From the NCBI GenBank assembly GCA_964538085.1, contig CAZIDF010000009.1:62001-126000 (forward strand): a stretch of DNA of 64,000 bases. The letters run 5' to 3'. The translations under genes were made by a program, and so were the position numbers. Below, piece after piece: positions 52,274 to 61,613 of the stretch. A model generated the notes under the pieces. That model was not told the DNA's origin, made no database searches, and worked only from the letters and a program-made list of their open reading frames with translations. Source of the DNA: G020348385 sp964538085 (GTDB lineage: Bacteria > Acidobacteriota > Aminicenantia > Aminicenantales > Aminicenantaceae). Numbering within the stretch: position 1 is the first letter of the stretch; each line of letters starts with the position of its first letter.

Positions 52274-53731
52274 ATGAGTAAGCACCGTAAAGAAAAAATA
52301 TTGGTCGTCGACGATGAAGAAACCATCAGAAAATCCCTGAAGATGATTCTTGAATACGAAGGATATGAATTTTATGAGGCTGCAGACGGGGAACAGGCTT
52401 TGAATGCCATCGAAGAAACCGTGGGCCTGGATCTGGTACTCCTGGATGTCATGCTTCCGGGAATGAGCGGGCTGGAGGTTTTGGGCGAGCTGGACAAAAA
52501 GCCATATTCGCCAGAAGTGATCATGATATCCGGACACGGTACAGTCCAGACAGCGGTGGAGGCGACGAAGCTGGGAGCGTTCGATTTTTTGGAAAAGCCC
52601 CTCCACAGGGAAAGAGTTTTGATCAGCATTAGAAATGCCTTGAATCAAACAAAACTGATAAACGAATGCAAAGACCTGCGGAAAAAAGCGGATAAAAAGT
52701 ATGAGCTCATCGGTAATCATCCCTCGATGAAGCAACTGTGGAATGAAATATTGAAGATTGCGCCCACCAATGCGACGATCCTGATCTATGGGGAGAGCGG
52801 AACAGGAAAGGAGCTGATAGCTCGCGCTATTCACAATAACAGCCTTCGGGCGAAAGACACCTTCATCCAGGTCAACTGCGCGGCTATTCCTGAGGAATTG
52901 ATCGAGAGCGAACTTTTCGGACATGTGAAAGGTGCATTCACAGGGGCGACGGAAAAAAAATTAGGCAAATTCGAACTGGCAGACGGCGGAACGATTTTTT
53001 TGGATGAAGTGGGGGACATGAGTCTCAAAACACAAGCGAAAGTGTTGCGTGTTCTGGAAGAAGGAGAAGTACAGAAAGTCGGATCGAGCAAAATCGGCAA
53101 AGTGGATGTCCGGGTGATCGCTGCGACGAACAAAGATCTTCAAAAAGAGATCCAGGAGAATAATTTTAGAGAAGATCTGTATTTCCGTTTGAATGTGGTG
53201 CCTCTTTATTCCCCTGCGCTTCGAGATAAAAAGGAAGATATTCCCATTCTGATCGAGTATTTTAGCCAGCTCATTACCGCGGAAAACAACTTCAAACAAA
53301 AGAAATTCTCCGGGGACGCAGTTCAGGCGCTGATGAAGTTTCCTTGGAAGGGGAATATTCGCGAACTGAAGAATGTGATCGAACGATTGATCATTTCCAC
53401 CGATGGAAACACGATCGAGAAAAAACATCTCCCCGAGGAAATCCGCGGCGAGATGCGTATCTATCTTCCCGATGCCAAAGGTATAAAAAGCCTCAAAGAA
53501 TTCAGGGATTTGGCTGAAAAAGAGTTCATCCTTTCCAAGCTCAAGGAAAACAGTTGGAATATATCTCAAACCGCCAAGGCGATCGATACTCCCCGAAGCA
53601 ACCTGTATAAAAAGTTGGAACAATATGGTATAAAAATAAAGGCTGGGGTAGGTGAGGTGGTTGCTTCTTCTTCGCCGCAAAGCCGAGAAGGGGAGGAAAG
53701 TCCGAACTCCGAAGGGCAGGATGGTCGTTAA
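52274..53731 (+). CDS. Sigma-54-dependent response regulator (NtrC family)
   Basis: 485 residues. A receiver domain at about 8-122 has the acidic pair DDEE and the phosphoacceptor Asp in LDLVLLDVMLPGMSG. The AAA+ domain spans about 145-380: Walker A GESGTGKELIARAI, the sigma-54 contact loop GAFTGATEKKLGKFE, and Walker B GGTIFLDEVGDMS. A Fis-type helix-turn-helix follows (NISQTAKAIDTPRSNLYKKL, about 430-450). The family normally ends just after YGIK; here the frame runs on for 30 residues inside the RNase P RNA gene. No histidine kinase gene is adjacent. It activates sigma-54 promoters in response to an unknown signal. Confidence 0.92.
   Translation: MSKHRKEKILVVDDEETIRKSLKMILEYEGYEFYEAADGEQALNAIEETVGLDLVLLDVMLPGMSGLEVLGELDKKPYSPEVIMISGHGTVQTAVEATKLGAFDFLEKPLHRERVLISIRNALNQTKLINECKDLRKKADKKYELIGNHPSMKQLWNEILKIAPTNATILIYGESGTGKELIARAIHNNSLRAKDTFIQVNCAAIPEELIESELFGHVKGAFTGATEKKLGKFELADGGTIFLDEVGDMSLKTQAKVLRVLEEGEVQKVGSSKIGKVDVRVIAATNKDLQKEIQENNFREDLYFRLNVVPLYSPALRDKKEDIPILIEYFSQLITAENNFKQKKFSGDAVQALMKFPWKGNIRELKNVIERLIISTDGNTIEKKHLPEEIRGEMRIYLPDAKGIKSLKEFRDLAEKEFILSKLKENSWNISQTAKAIDTPRSNLYKKLEQYGIKIKAGVGEVVASSSPQSREGEESPNSEGQDGR
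53626..53634 (+). promoter_or_regulatory. Extended -10 promoter for rnpB inside the response regulator gene
   Basis: TGG followed by TATAAA is an extended -10 element, ending 6 bases before the first base of the RNase P RNA. No good -35 is found at the standard distance, which fits an extended -10 promoter. Confidence 0.6.
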
Positions 53732-54001
53732 CAGCGACTCCGAGCGATCGGGGGAAAGTGCCACAGAAAACATACCGCCCTGTAAGATAGGTTTGCCCTT
53801 CTTATGGAGCAAGGGTGAAAAGGTGAGGTAAGAGCTCACCGTTCTGGTGGTGACATCAGGAGCATGGTAAACCCCATCCGGAGCAAGACCGAATTGGCCC
53901 CGGTTGAAACGGCCCGTTTCGAGGGGCGGGTTGGTCGCTTAGACAAATAACCACCCCCGCTTTCAGCGGGAACAGAATTCGGCTTACGTCCTGCCCCAGC
54001 C
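53641..54001 (+). ncRNA. rnpB: RNase P RNA (bacterial class A)
   Basis: About 361 bases. The universal core is present: GAGGAAAGTCCGAACTCC at 53693-53710, then AGGGCAGGATGGTCGTTAAC, GTGCCACAGAAAACATACCG, a GAGCAAGACC-type block, and ACAGAATTCGGCTTA at 53972-53985. The ends pair as helix P1: 53641-53652 with 53990-54001, 12 pairs including one G-U. It is the catalytic RNA that trims tRNA 5' ends. Its first 91 bases overlap the 3' end of the response regulator coding frame on the same strand. Confidence 0.96.
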
Positions 54002-54004
54002 GCC

Positions 54005-54085
54005 ACCCCTCAACCGGCAACCCACCGCCGACCCACCCCGCCGCCAACCCACCCCACCCATACATTAAGGATGGGGGAGGAATTG
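54005..54085. repeat. CCCACC-rich tract after rnpB
   Basis: Direct repeats of AACCCACC, GACCCACCCCGCCG and AACCCACCCCACCCAT, followed by an inverted GGATGGGGGAGG at 54069-54080 that can pair with the last copy. It separates rnpB from a convergent gene, so it is a plausible terminator. The minus strand has closely spaced runs of three or four G and could form a quadruplex. Related to the G-rich motifs at 2166-2394 and 3857. Confidence 0.5.
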
Positions 54086-54087
54086 AT

Positions 54088-55509
54088 TCAGGATGCTTTT
54101 CGGATTATTCCCTTCGCAATATCCGGGAAAACCAGCTTATGCAGTGGCTTTGTGAGATACCAGTACAGCCTTCCCCAAAGTCCTTTCGGATAAAAGTGCG
54201 CCGTCTGGAGAAGCGTTGAGCCTTCGACCACGAATTCTAGCCAGGCCGTCCCGGGTACCTTCATTTGATTGACCAGCAGAAGCCGTTTGTTCGGCTTTAT
54301 GTCGACGACTTTCCAGAAATCTAAACTGTCGCCGATGCGGAGCTCGTCAGGATCTCTCCGTCCCCGGCTCAAACCCGGCCCTCCGAGGATCTGGTCTGTC
54401 AATCCTCTCAGGCGCCACAACCAATCATACCTGAACCATCCTGCCTCTCCTCCGATAGATTTTACGGAATCAAAAATCTTTTCTGCCGGGATGTCATTGA
54501 AGTCGACCTGGCATTTTTCCCTTAAAATAGCTGATTCGATCCGGTCCTTCCCCGTGATGTCGCACTGTTCCTCTGAGCTGCTGTCACACCACCGGCTGAT
54601 GACCTGCTTTGCGACAATTTCCTCCACCGCATTTGCGAAGGCTTCCTCGTAAGGCAATGGGTGAATGCGAGGAAAATACTTTTTGGCATTTTCATTTTGG
54701 GCGATTGTCTCTGATTTCAAGCCATGAATCAAAGATCTGGCCACCGGAAAGGGGACTGGAGTCATCAACATCAACCAGTAGGAAGAGAGCCAGGGTGTCA
54801 ATACGGGGACAGGTATCAGCTTTCTTTTCAGGTCCATCGTTTCCGCAGCCCGAAGGAGCATCTTCTTGAAACTCATTTGATCCGAACCGATGTCGATGAT
54901 CAGGCTCTCTTTTGCGGCCACATCCCTTGCCCGGCTAAGATATTCCAAGACATCCTCGACGCCAATGGGCTGCGTTTTTGTGTGAACCCACTTTGGAGTG
55001 ATCAAAATTGGAAGTTTTTGGACAAGGTTCCGGATGATTTCGAAACTGGCGCTCCCGGATCCTATAATAACGCCTGCTCTAAACCAGAGGGTCTGAACGC
55101 GATCCGGTCTGGAACTCAATATTTCACCGGTTTCGAGGCGGCTCCTGAGATGTTTGCTGGCTGTTTCCTTTGTTCCCAGCCCCCCGAGATAAATGATCCG
55201 TTTCACCCGATTTTCCGCGCATGCATCCAGAAAATTTTGTGCGCTCGAGCGGTCCAGCTTTTCGAAGTCGGTTTTTGCACCCATGGAGTGCACCAGATAG
55301 TAGGCGACCTCTATGTCTTTAAGAGCATCGCGAAGTGACTCACGGTCCAGGGTGTTTCCCTCGAGTATCTCTACTTGATCCCTGAATTTATCCCTGACTT
55401 TTTTGGCATTTCTGACAAAAAGCCTCAGGCGGACATTGTCATCCTCCAGGAGTCTTTCCTTGAGTCTTCGTCCTATGTATCCGGTGGCTCCGGTTAAAAG
55501 AATGTTCAT
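54088..55509 (-). CDS. NAD(P)-binding SDR protein with C-terminal DUF2867 domain (YbjT-like)
   Basis: 473 residues. The N-terminus ILLTGATGYIGRRLKERLL is the TGxxGxxG nucleotide-binding motif of atypical SDRs. VAYYLVHSMGAKTDFEKLDR and RIIYLGGLG follow, in the manner of the YbjT group. Residues 300-473 form a DUF2867 domain (GEAGWFRYDWLWRLRGLTD, LRIGDSLDFWKVVDIKPNK, LLQTAHFYPKGLWGRLYWY). The likely role is a redox or isomerase activity on a quinone or lipid substrate; none is proven for this architecture. It converges on rnpB. The gene for an outer-membrane protein lies just upstream on the same strand. Confidence 0.85.
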   Translation of the reverse strand: MNILLTGATGYIGRRLKERLLEDDNVRLRLFVRNAKKVRDKFRDQVEILEGNTLDRESLRDALKDIEVAYYLVHSMGAKTDFEKLDRSSAQNFLDACAENRVKRIIYLGGLGTKETASKHLRSRLETGEILSSRPDRVQTLWFRAGVIIGSGSASFEIIRNLVQKLPILITPKWVHTKTQPIGVEDVLEYLSRARDVAAKESLIIDIGSDQMSFKKMLLRAAETMDLKRKLIPVPVLTPWLSSYWLMLMTPVPFPVARSLIHGLKSETIAQNENAKKYFPRIHPLPYEEAFANAVEEIVAKQVISRWCDSSSEEQCDITGKDRIESAILREKCQVDFNDIPAEKIFDSVKSIGGEAGWFRYDWLWRLRGLTDQILGGPGLSRGRRDPDELRIGDSLDFWKVVDIKPNKRLLLVNQMKVPGTAWLEFVVEGSTLLQTAHFYPKGLWGRLYWYLTKPLHKLVFPDIAKGIIRKAS

Positions 55510-55521
55510 GAAATCGATCGT

Positions 55522-56268
55522 TTAGAATGATATTCTCAAGCCGGCACAAAAAAAGTGAATAAGCGAAAAATTGTAGACTTCTTCCACGTCGGCTCCCCCT
55601 TCGATGATTCTGTAGCCTGCTCTGAATTGGACTTTTTCATTCAGGCTGTATTGCAGTGCCAGCAGAATGTCTTCCGCTCTGCCTTGAGCAGCGGCTGCTG
55701 CATCGCCTTCAAGAAGGAGCCCCCAGTCTTTGTGGAACTGCCACATGATTCTGAAATTGAGCAGGGGCACGAATCCGACGTTTGTTTTTTCTGAACTTTT
55801 GCCGTTTCCTTTCACTTTTACAACTGCGTCTCGTATCTTGGCTGTGAATCCGATTCCCACTTGCCATTTCGGCTTGCGGACAAGGTCGTAACGGTAAGTC
55901 AACCTGTAAGAATTGAAAGTGTACCGGGCATTGAGGGGAGTATTTGCCGGGAATGTTTCCTCGAAGAACACGACTTCTTTGTCGACTTGTCCTGCTGCTT
56001 TGAGTGTGAGAGGGGCGGCAAAAACGGAAATAGTATGCCTGGATTTCCAGTGGTATCCGAAGCGGATCCGGAAAAAATACCCAGAATCTGTCTTTAAGTC
56101 ATCGGTCAACGAAAAGCGCGTCCCCGTATCTCTCGGAATTTGCACATCGTTGTAGCTGCTGGTGACCAAGCCGTTTTCAAAATCCAAAAACCACTGGGCA
56201 GACATATTCGAATAAAATCCCAGTATCGAGATAATCGAAAATAAAGAAATAAACAATAATTTTTTCAC
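55522..56268 (-). CDS. Putative outer-membrane beta-barrel protein
   Basis: 248 residues with a signal peptide ending near SNMSAQ (about 24). The remainder alternates polar and hydrophobic residues in beta strands (RFSLTDDLKTDSGYFFRIRF, YRLTYRYDLVRKPKWQVGIG, VQFRAGYRIIEGGAD) and ends in Phe (AGLRISF), the usual signal for barrel insertion. The size suggests 8-10 strands. No family recognised. Twelve bases separate it from the SDR gene start, so the two are probably in one operon. Confidence 0.75.
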   Translation of the reverse strand: MKKLLFISLFSIISILGFYSNMSAQWFLDFENGLVTSSYNDVQIPRDTGTRFSLTDDLKTDSGYFFRIRFGYHWKSRHTISVFAAPLTLKAAGQVDKEVVFFEETFPANTPLNARYTFNSYRLTYRYDLVRKPKWQVGIGFTAKIRDAVVKVKGNGKSSEKTNVGFVPLLNFRIMWQFHKDWGLLLEGDAAAAAQGRAEDILLALQYSLNEKVQFRAGYRIIEGGADVEEVYNFSLIHFFCAGLRISF

Positions 56269-56379
56269 TCAAAAAATCTCCTAATCACTCATTATAAAGG
56301 AATTCCCCTAAAATAATAAGCAATCTTAAAATGAAAAAAAATGTTTGTGCAGAGGAATTTGGGATGAGGCAAGATCGCC

Positions 56380-57816
56380 CTAGAAAAGGGGCAACGAGGT
56401 TACAGCTTGTCTGATCAATAGCAGGATATTCCCTGGGAAGATACCGAGCTGGAGAACTCCGTACAGGCAGAGAAAAAGAGCCAAGAAGAGCGATGGATTG
56501 TCGATATGGATGTCCACCTCGTAGGAAGGCTCTTTCATGTACATATAGATGATGATGCGCAGATAGTAGAAAACCGAGACCAGGCTGGCCAATACACCGA
56601 TGATAACGAGGGATATGAGCCCTTGCCTTACAGCAGCCGAGAAAACATAAAACTTGGCCAGGAATCCACCGGTGGGAGGAAATCCAGCCAACGAGATCAA
56701 AAATACGGCAAAGGTAGCTCCGATCCACGGATATCTGAATCCGATGCCTTTGTAATCCTCCAGCTCCAGATACTCATGATCCCGTTTCCCTAAAGAGATG
56801 ACTGCAGCAAAAGCTCCGATGTTCATGAATAGATATGCAGTCAGGTAAAAAACCAGGCTCTGTGTGTCCCTCGCGAGAATGGCGACCATCAAGTAACCGG
56901 CATGGGCGATACTGGAATAGGCGAGGATCCTTTTGACGTTGGTCTGTCTGAGAGCGATCAGGTTCCCTCCGATCATCGTGATCGCCGCGATAAACCAGAG
57001 TAATCCAAACATCAACTTCGACTCGAGGGCGTCTTGGAAATAGGGTGCGAAAATCCTGAGCAGAACGATAAATCCCACAGCTTTGGGACCGACAGAGAAA
57101 AAGGCCGTGATCGGCGTGGGTGCGCCTTGATACACATCAGGTGTCCACATATGGAAGGGGATAACGGCCACTTTGAATCCGAATCCGACGACGATAAGTC
57201 CCAACCCCACAAGTCCTAGAGTGCTTGCAGAAGAACCGGATTGCAATCCCTCGACGACTGATGGGATGGCTGTGGCTTGAGTTGCGCCGTATAAAAAAGC
57301 GATTCCCAAGACGAGAAAAGCCGATGCAAAGCTTCCTAGCAAGAAGTATTTGACAGCGGCTTCGTTGGATTTTTCGTCCTGCCGGCGCAATCCAGCAAGA
57401 GCATAACTGCTGAGAGAGAGCACTTCAAGGCCTAAGAAGATCACGATCAGGTCAGCAGAAGAGACCATGATGATCATTCCAGACAGAGCGAACAACAGGA
57501 GCGCGTAGTATTCGCCGTAGTTGGCGTTCTGGAGTGTGAGGTATTTCATTGAAATGAGGACCACGAGAAAAGTAGCCACGATCAGGATAATGATGATGAA
57601 GAGGACGATGTTGTTTAGAGACAGACTCCCATCGAAGTAAGAATAGCTTTTATTCCAAAACTTCACACATGCTGCCGCACTGGCGATCAAGAAGAGAAGG
57701 GAGATGTATGCGAGATAGCTGCGATCTTCTCTTTTGAAAAACACTTCAAGAATCATTACCAACAGGGAAGCTGCAACGATAATCAAAAGCGGTAGCAATG
57801 TGTAGATGGTATTCAT
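56380..57816 (-). CDS. nuoN: NADH-quinone oxidoreductase subunit N
   Basis: 478 residues, about 14 membrane helices of the Mrp-antiporter-like fold. Proton-path landmarks are visible: the Glu in IVIFLGLEVLSLSSYALAG, the Lys in KSNEAAVKYFLLG and the broken-helix region KVAVIPFHMWTPDVYQGAPT. It pumps protons in the complex I membrane arm. Last gene of nuoJKLMN; its start overlaps nuoM by 4 bases. Confidence 0.95.
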   Translation of the reverse strand: MNTIYTLLPLLIIVAASLLVMILEVFFKREDRSYLAYISLLFLIASAAACVKFWNKSYSYFDGSLSLNNIVLFIIIILIVATFLVVLISMKYLTLQNANYGEYYALLLFALSGMIIMVSSADLIVIFLGLEVLSLSSYALAGLRRQDEKSNEAAVKYFLLGSFASAFLVLGIAFLYGATQATAIPSVVEGLQSGSSASTLGLVGLGLIVVGFGFKVAVIPFHMWTPDVYQGAPTPITAFFSVGPKAVGFIVLLRIFAPYFQDALESKLMFGLLWFIAAITMIGGNLIALRQTNVKRILAYSSIAHAGYLMVAILARDTQSLVFYLTAYLFMNIGAFAAVISLGKRDHEYLELEDYKGIGFRYPWIGATFAVFLISLAGFPPTGGFLAKFYVFSAAVRQGLISLVIIGVLASLVSVFYYLRIIIYMYMKEPSYEVDIHIDNPSLFLALFLCLYGVLQLGIFPGNILLLIRQAVTSLPLF

Positions 57817-59405
57817 TGCGATCCTTTATCCTCTTTTGCAGTGGTATCCGTTTCTTTTACCTTTTCTGTCATGATAAAAGCGGGAGCTTTTATTCCCTCC
57901 TTACTGGCTTCTGTGAAAATCGCCTCTTTCCGGTTGACCTGATTCAATAGATTGGAAATAGAAACATCCATTTTTCGCAAAAAAGTCTGTGGATAGATTC
58001 CCATCCAGAACATCATGACCACGATGGGAGTCAGATAGATGATTTCCCTGAGATTCAAGTCTTTGAACGAGCGCACTTTGTCGTTGGTTATCGGGCCCTG
58101 CATCACTCTCTGGAACATCCAGAGCAAATATCCGGCTGCCAGGATGACGGTTGTGACGCCCAAGATGGCCAAGAGTTTGTTGGCCTTGAAAACGCCGAAC
58201 AGGCAGAGGATCTCACCGACAAAACCGTTGAGTCCGGGCAGCCCCACTGAAGAGAGCATGCAGATCATGAAAAAGGCCGAAAAGACCGGCATTTGTTTAC
58301 TGACACCGCCGAAATCTTTGATCATCCGTGTGTGTGATCTCTCGTAAAGAATGCCCACACATAAAAACAGAGCGCCCGTGCTCAGTCCATGGTTGAGCAT
58401 CTGATAAATGCCGCCCTGGATCCCTTCCATGTTGAGAGCGAAAATGGCCAACATGATGAGCCCCATGTGACTCACGCTGGAGTAGGCGACAAGGGATTTG
58501 ACATCCTTTTGGATAAGGGCCATCAGTCCCCCGTAGATGATGCCTATGACACACAGAATGCCGAGTAAGGGAAGAAATTTTTTCAGGGCGTCTGGAAACA
58601 TCGGCATGGCAAACCGAAGAAAACCATAAGTCCCCATCTTTAGGAGGACGGCTGCCAGCACGACAGACCCGGCCGTAGGGGCCTCTACGTGGGCATCGGG
58701 CAGCCATGTGTGGAATGGAAACATCGGCACTTTGATCGCGAATGCAAGGCCAAAAGCAAGGAACAGCCATACCTGGACGCTCGGATTGAGGATCATGCGG
58801 TAATAATCGAAAATATTGAGGGAGTATGTGCCTGTGGCTTTGTAAAAAAGGTTGTACATGTAAAAGATAGCCACCAGCATCAAAAGGCTTCCGAACATGG
58901 TGAACAGAACGAATTTCACGGTGGCATAGATCTTTCGTTTTCCGCCCCATATCCCGATGAGAAAATACATGGGAATAAGCATGGCTTCCCAAAACACGTA
59001 AAACAGGAAAAGATTCAGGGACACAAAAACGCCGATAATGCCTGTCTGGAGCAGGAACATGAAGATCAAGTATTCTTTGACCCTCTTCTGGATGTAAGTC
59101 CAGGAGGAAAGGACCACGATCGGCATCAGGAATGTGGTTAAAAGTATCAGGTATAAGCTTATGCCGTCTATGCCGATGTGATAATTGATGCCTCCTCCGA
59201 TCCATGCCGCTTTTTCAACGAATTGAGGATCGGGTGTTTGGGCATTGAAGTTAAAATACAGAAAGAGCGACGCGATGAATGTGGCGATCGAAATGATCAA
59301 AGCCAGGTAGCGGAGCAGGTTTTCTTTATCGCGGTTGATGAAGATAAAAAGCAAGGCTCCGGCTGCAGGAAGAAACGTGACGATGCTTAAGATTGGTATT
59401 TCCAT
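57813..59405 (-). CDS. nuoM: NADH-quinone oxidoreductase subunit M
   Basis: 530 residues. An antiporter-like proton-pumping subunit with FYVFWEAMLIPMYFLIGIWG (key Glu), KVPMFPFHTWLPDAHVEAPT (broken helix) and KSLVAYSSVSHMGLIMLAIF (lumenal Lys/His). It starts 2 bases after nuoL and overlaps nuoN. An extended C-terminal tail of about 35 residues is rich in Lys/Glu/Thr and likely cytoplasmic. Confidence 0.96.
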   Translation of the reverse strand: MEIPILSIVTFLPAAGALLFIFINRDKENLLRYLALIISIATFIASLFLYFNFNAQTPDPQFVEKAAWIGGGINYHIGIDGISLYLILLTTFLMPIVVLSSWTYIQKRVKEYLIFMFLLQTGIIGVFVSLNLFLFYVFWEAMLIPMYFLIGIWGGKRKIYATVKFVLFTMFGSLLMLVAIFYMYNLFYKATGTYSLNIFDYYRMILNPSVQVWLFLAFGLAFAIKVPMFPFHTWLPDAHVEAPTAGSVVLAAVLLKMGTYGFLRFAMPMFPDALKKFLPLLGILCVIGIIYGGLMALIQKDVKSLVAYSSVSHMGLIMLAIFALNMEGIQGGIYQMLNHGLSTGALFLCVGILYERSHTRMIKDFGGVSKQMPVFSAFFMICMLSSVGLPGLNGFVGEILCLFGVFKANKLLAILGVTTVILAAGYLLWMFQRVMQGPITNDKVRSFKDLNLREIIYLTPIVVMMFWMGIYPQTFLRKMDVSISNLLNQVNRKEAIFTEASKEGIKAPAFIMTEKVKETDTTAKEDKGSQ

Positions 59406-59407
59406 TT

Positions 59408-61309
59408 TTAAAACAACAAAAATCCTAATAAGAGAATCGCGCCCAATAGGAAAATCAGGGCATAATCTTTGATAAATCCAGTCTGAAAATAACTCAAAAT
59501 TTTACCGAAGAAATTGGTCGTCTTTGCAGAACCGTTGACGATCCCGTCGATGACTTTGAGGTCGAAATGATCGTATACGATCTCAGACCCCTTTATGGTG
59601 GAGTTCACCAACGCTGTGTTGACGATTTCATCCACGTAGTATTTGTTATACAGAAGTTTATACAGTTTAGGAAATCGAGCGACAAGGTTGTGCGGGATCT
59701 TGGGATTCTTGATGTAAAATACCCAAGCTACAAAAATCCCTGTCACCGCCACGCCAACCGAGATCAAGATGAGCAGCCATTCCATTCCCAAGCTCAGGTG
59801 GGCTTCATGAGCGCCGTGGATAACAGGCTCCAAGAAGCGGCCAAAAAAGTTCACGTCTTTTCCGACAACCACAGGAAGACCGACATAACCGGCAACGACC
59901 GAGAAAAAGGCTAAGAGAACGAGGGGGATAGTCATAGAAGAAGGAGACTCATGCAGGTGTTCTTTTGCATGGGAAGTGAGTCGTTCTTGGCCGAAAAAGG
60001 TAAGGAATATCAAGCGGAACATGTAAAAGGCGGTTAAAACCGCTCCAAAAATGCCCAGAGCCCATACGAAATACTGGCCGTTGGCATAAGCGCTGGTTAA
60101 AATCGCATCCTTGGAAAAGAATCCGGATAAGAAAGGAATCCCCGCAATCGCAATGGCGCCGATCAGGAAAGTGGGGTAGGTGAGGGGAAGATATTTCCGC
60201 AGCCCCCCCATCTTTTGCATGTTCAACTCCCCGGAAAGGGCGTGCATCACGCTCCCTGCAGCCAAAAACAAGAGGCTTTTGAAAAATGCATGTGTGTAGA
60301 GGTGAAACATGCCGGCTGCATAGGCACCAACTCCGCATCCGATAAACATATATCCGATCTGGGATATGGTCGAATAAGCCAACACCCTTTTTATATCGTT
60401 CTGTGTCAGTGCCATGGTTGCAGCAAAAACCGCTGTCACGGCACCGATGATGGCAACGACAGAATTAGCCGAACCCGAGAATGTGAACAGGACGTTCATC
60501 CGGGCCACCATGTAGACACCGGCCGTGACCATGGTGGCCGCGTGAATGAGGGCGCTCACAGGTGTCGGACCTTCCATAGCATCGGGAAGCCATATGTACA
60601 AGGGTATCTGCGCTGATTTTCCCGTGGCTCCGACAAAAAGGAGGATAGCGATCAGGGTAGCCAACCCTTGGGTGATCACGCCGCCTCCGATAGCGGCATT
60701 GATAACGCTGAACTCGCCGCTTCCAATATTAACAAATATGAAGAATATGCCGAGGAGAAAAGCTGCGTCCCCGATCCTGTTGACGATAAAGGCCTTTTTA
60801 CCGGCATTGGCGGCCGAATGTTTATCGAACCAAAATCCGATCAACAAGTAGGAACAGAGCCCGACCCCTTCCCATCCGACGAACATCACCACAAGGTTTG
60901 AACCCATAACCAGGATGAGCATGGCGAATGTGAAAAGGTTTAAATAGGTGAAATAGCGTGTGTATCCCTCATCCTCTGCCATATAACCGACCGAATACAC
61001 ATGGATGAGAAATCCCACACCGGTCACCACTAGAGTCATGATCGAGGAAAGAGGGTCCAGTTGGAGGGCAAGGTCAGCATGGAAGCTACCGGCATGTATC
61101 CAGGCGAACAGGTTTTTTATGATGGGAAGATGCTCATGGCTGGTCTGGAGCAAACCGGCAAAAGAAATGACGGAGATGGCAAATGAGGCAAAAACAGCAA
61201 AGCAAGCCTGGAATGATACATATTTTTTCGGGAGTTTCTGCCCGAACAGGACCAGTATGAGTGTGCTCAAGGCGGGGATAAACGGAATCAGCCAGAAATA
61301 ATCGGTCAT
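59408..61309 (-). CDS. nuoL: NADH-quinone oxidoreductase subunit L
   Basis: 633 residues. GWEGVGLCSYLLIGFWFDK has the key Glu, SAQIPLYIWLPDAMEGPTPV is the broken helix, and VLAYSTISQIGYMFIGCG follows. The C-terminal region contains the long lateral helix typical of NuoL. It is the distal pump of complex I. It begins 1 base downstream of nuoK and ends 2 bases before nuoM, in one operon. Confidence 0.96.
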   Translation of the reverse strand: MTDYFWLIPFIPALSTLILVLFGQKLPKKYVSFQACFAVFASFAISVISFAGLLQTSHEHLPIIKNLFAWIHAGSFHADLALQLDPLSSIMTLVVTGVGFLIHVYSVGYMAEDEGYTRYFTYLNLFTFAMLILVMGSNLVVMFVGWEGVGLCSYLLIGFWFDKHSAANAGKKAFIVNRIGDAAFLLGIFFIFVNIGSGEFSVINAAIGGGVITQGLATLIAILLFVGATGKSAQIPLYIWLPDAMEGPTPVSALIHAATMVTAGVYMVARMNVLFTFSGSANSVVAIIGAVTAVFAATMALTQNDIKRVLAYSTISQIGYMFIGCGVGAYAAGMFHLYTHAFFKSLLFLAAGSVMHALSGELNMQKMGGLRKYLPLTYPTFLIGAIAIAGIPFLSGFFSKDAILTSAYANGQYFVWALGIFGAVLTAFYMFRLIFLTFFGQERLTSHAKEHLHESPSSMTIPLVLLAFFSVVAGYVGLPVVVGKDVNFFGRFLEPVIHGAHEAHLSLGMEWLLILISVGVAVTGIFVAWVFYIKNPKIPHNLVARFPKLYKLLYNKYYVDEIVNTALVNSTIKGSEIVYDHFDLKVIDGIVNGSAKTTNFFGKILSYFQTGFIKDYALIFLLGAILLLGFLLF

Positions 61310-61310
61310 T

Positions 61311-61613
61311 TTATCCTTTCATCGAGTTTATGTCTTCGGTTCTTATGGACTTTTTTTGCCGGTATATCAAAAGAATGATAGCCAAACCTACGGCTGCTTC
61401 AGCCGCAGCCACGGTGATAACGAAAAAGACGATGATCTGCCCATCCAGAGATGTGAAAGACTTGGCGAACGTAAGAAAAGCCAAGTTGGCCGCATTGAAC
61501 ATGATCTCGATCGACATAAACTGGGTGATCAGATCGCGTTTTATGAAAAAGGCGATTGCACCCAGGGCGAAAAGGATGATGCTTAGGATCAAAAAATAGT
61601 TTAGCGGAATCAT
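61311..61613 (-). CDS. nuoK: NADH-quinone oxidoreductase subunit K
   Basis: 100 residues, three membrane helices. MSIEIMFNAANLAFLTF carries the conserved Glu and FVITVAAAEAAVGLAIILLIY the second Glu that form the proton channel. It overlaps nuoJ by 4 bases. Confidence 0.96.
   Translation of the reverse strand: MIPLNYFLILSIILFALGAIAFFIKRDLITQFMSIEIMFNAANLAFLTFAKSFTSLDGQIIVFFVITVAAAEAAVGLAIILLIYRQKKSIRTEDINSMKG

Noticed and set aside
53856..54065. Minus-strand open frame over rnpB
   Set aside because: Its sequence is the complement of the RNase P RNA and the CCCACC tract; Gly/Trp-rich composition follows from those repeats.
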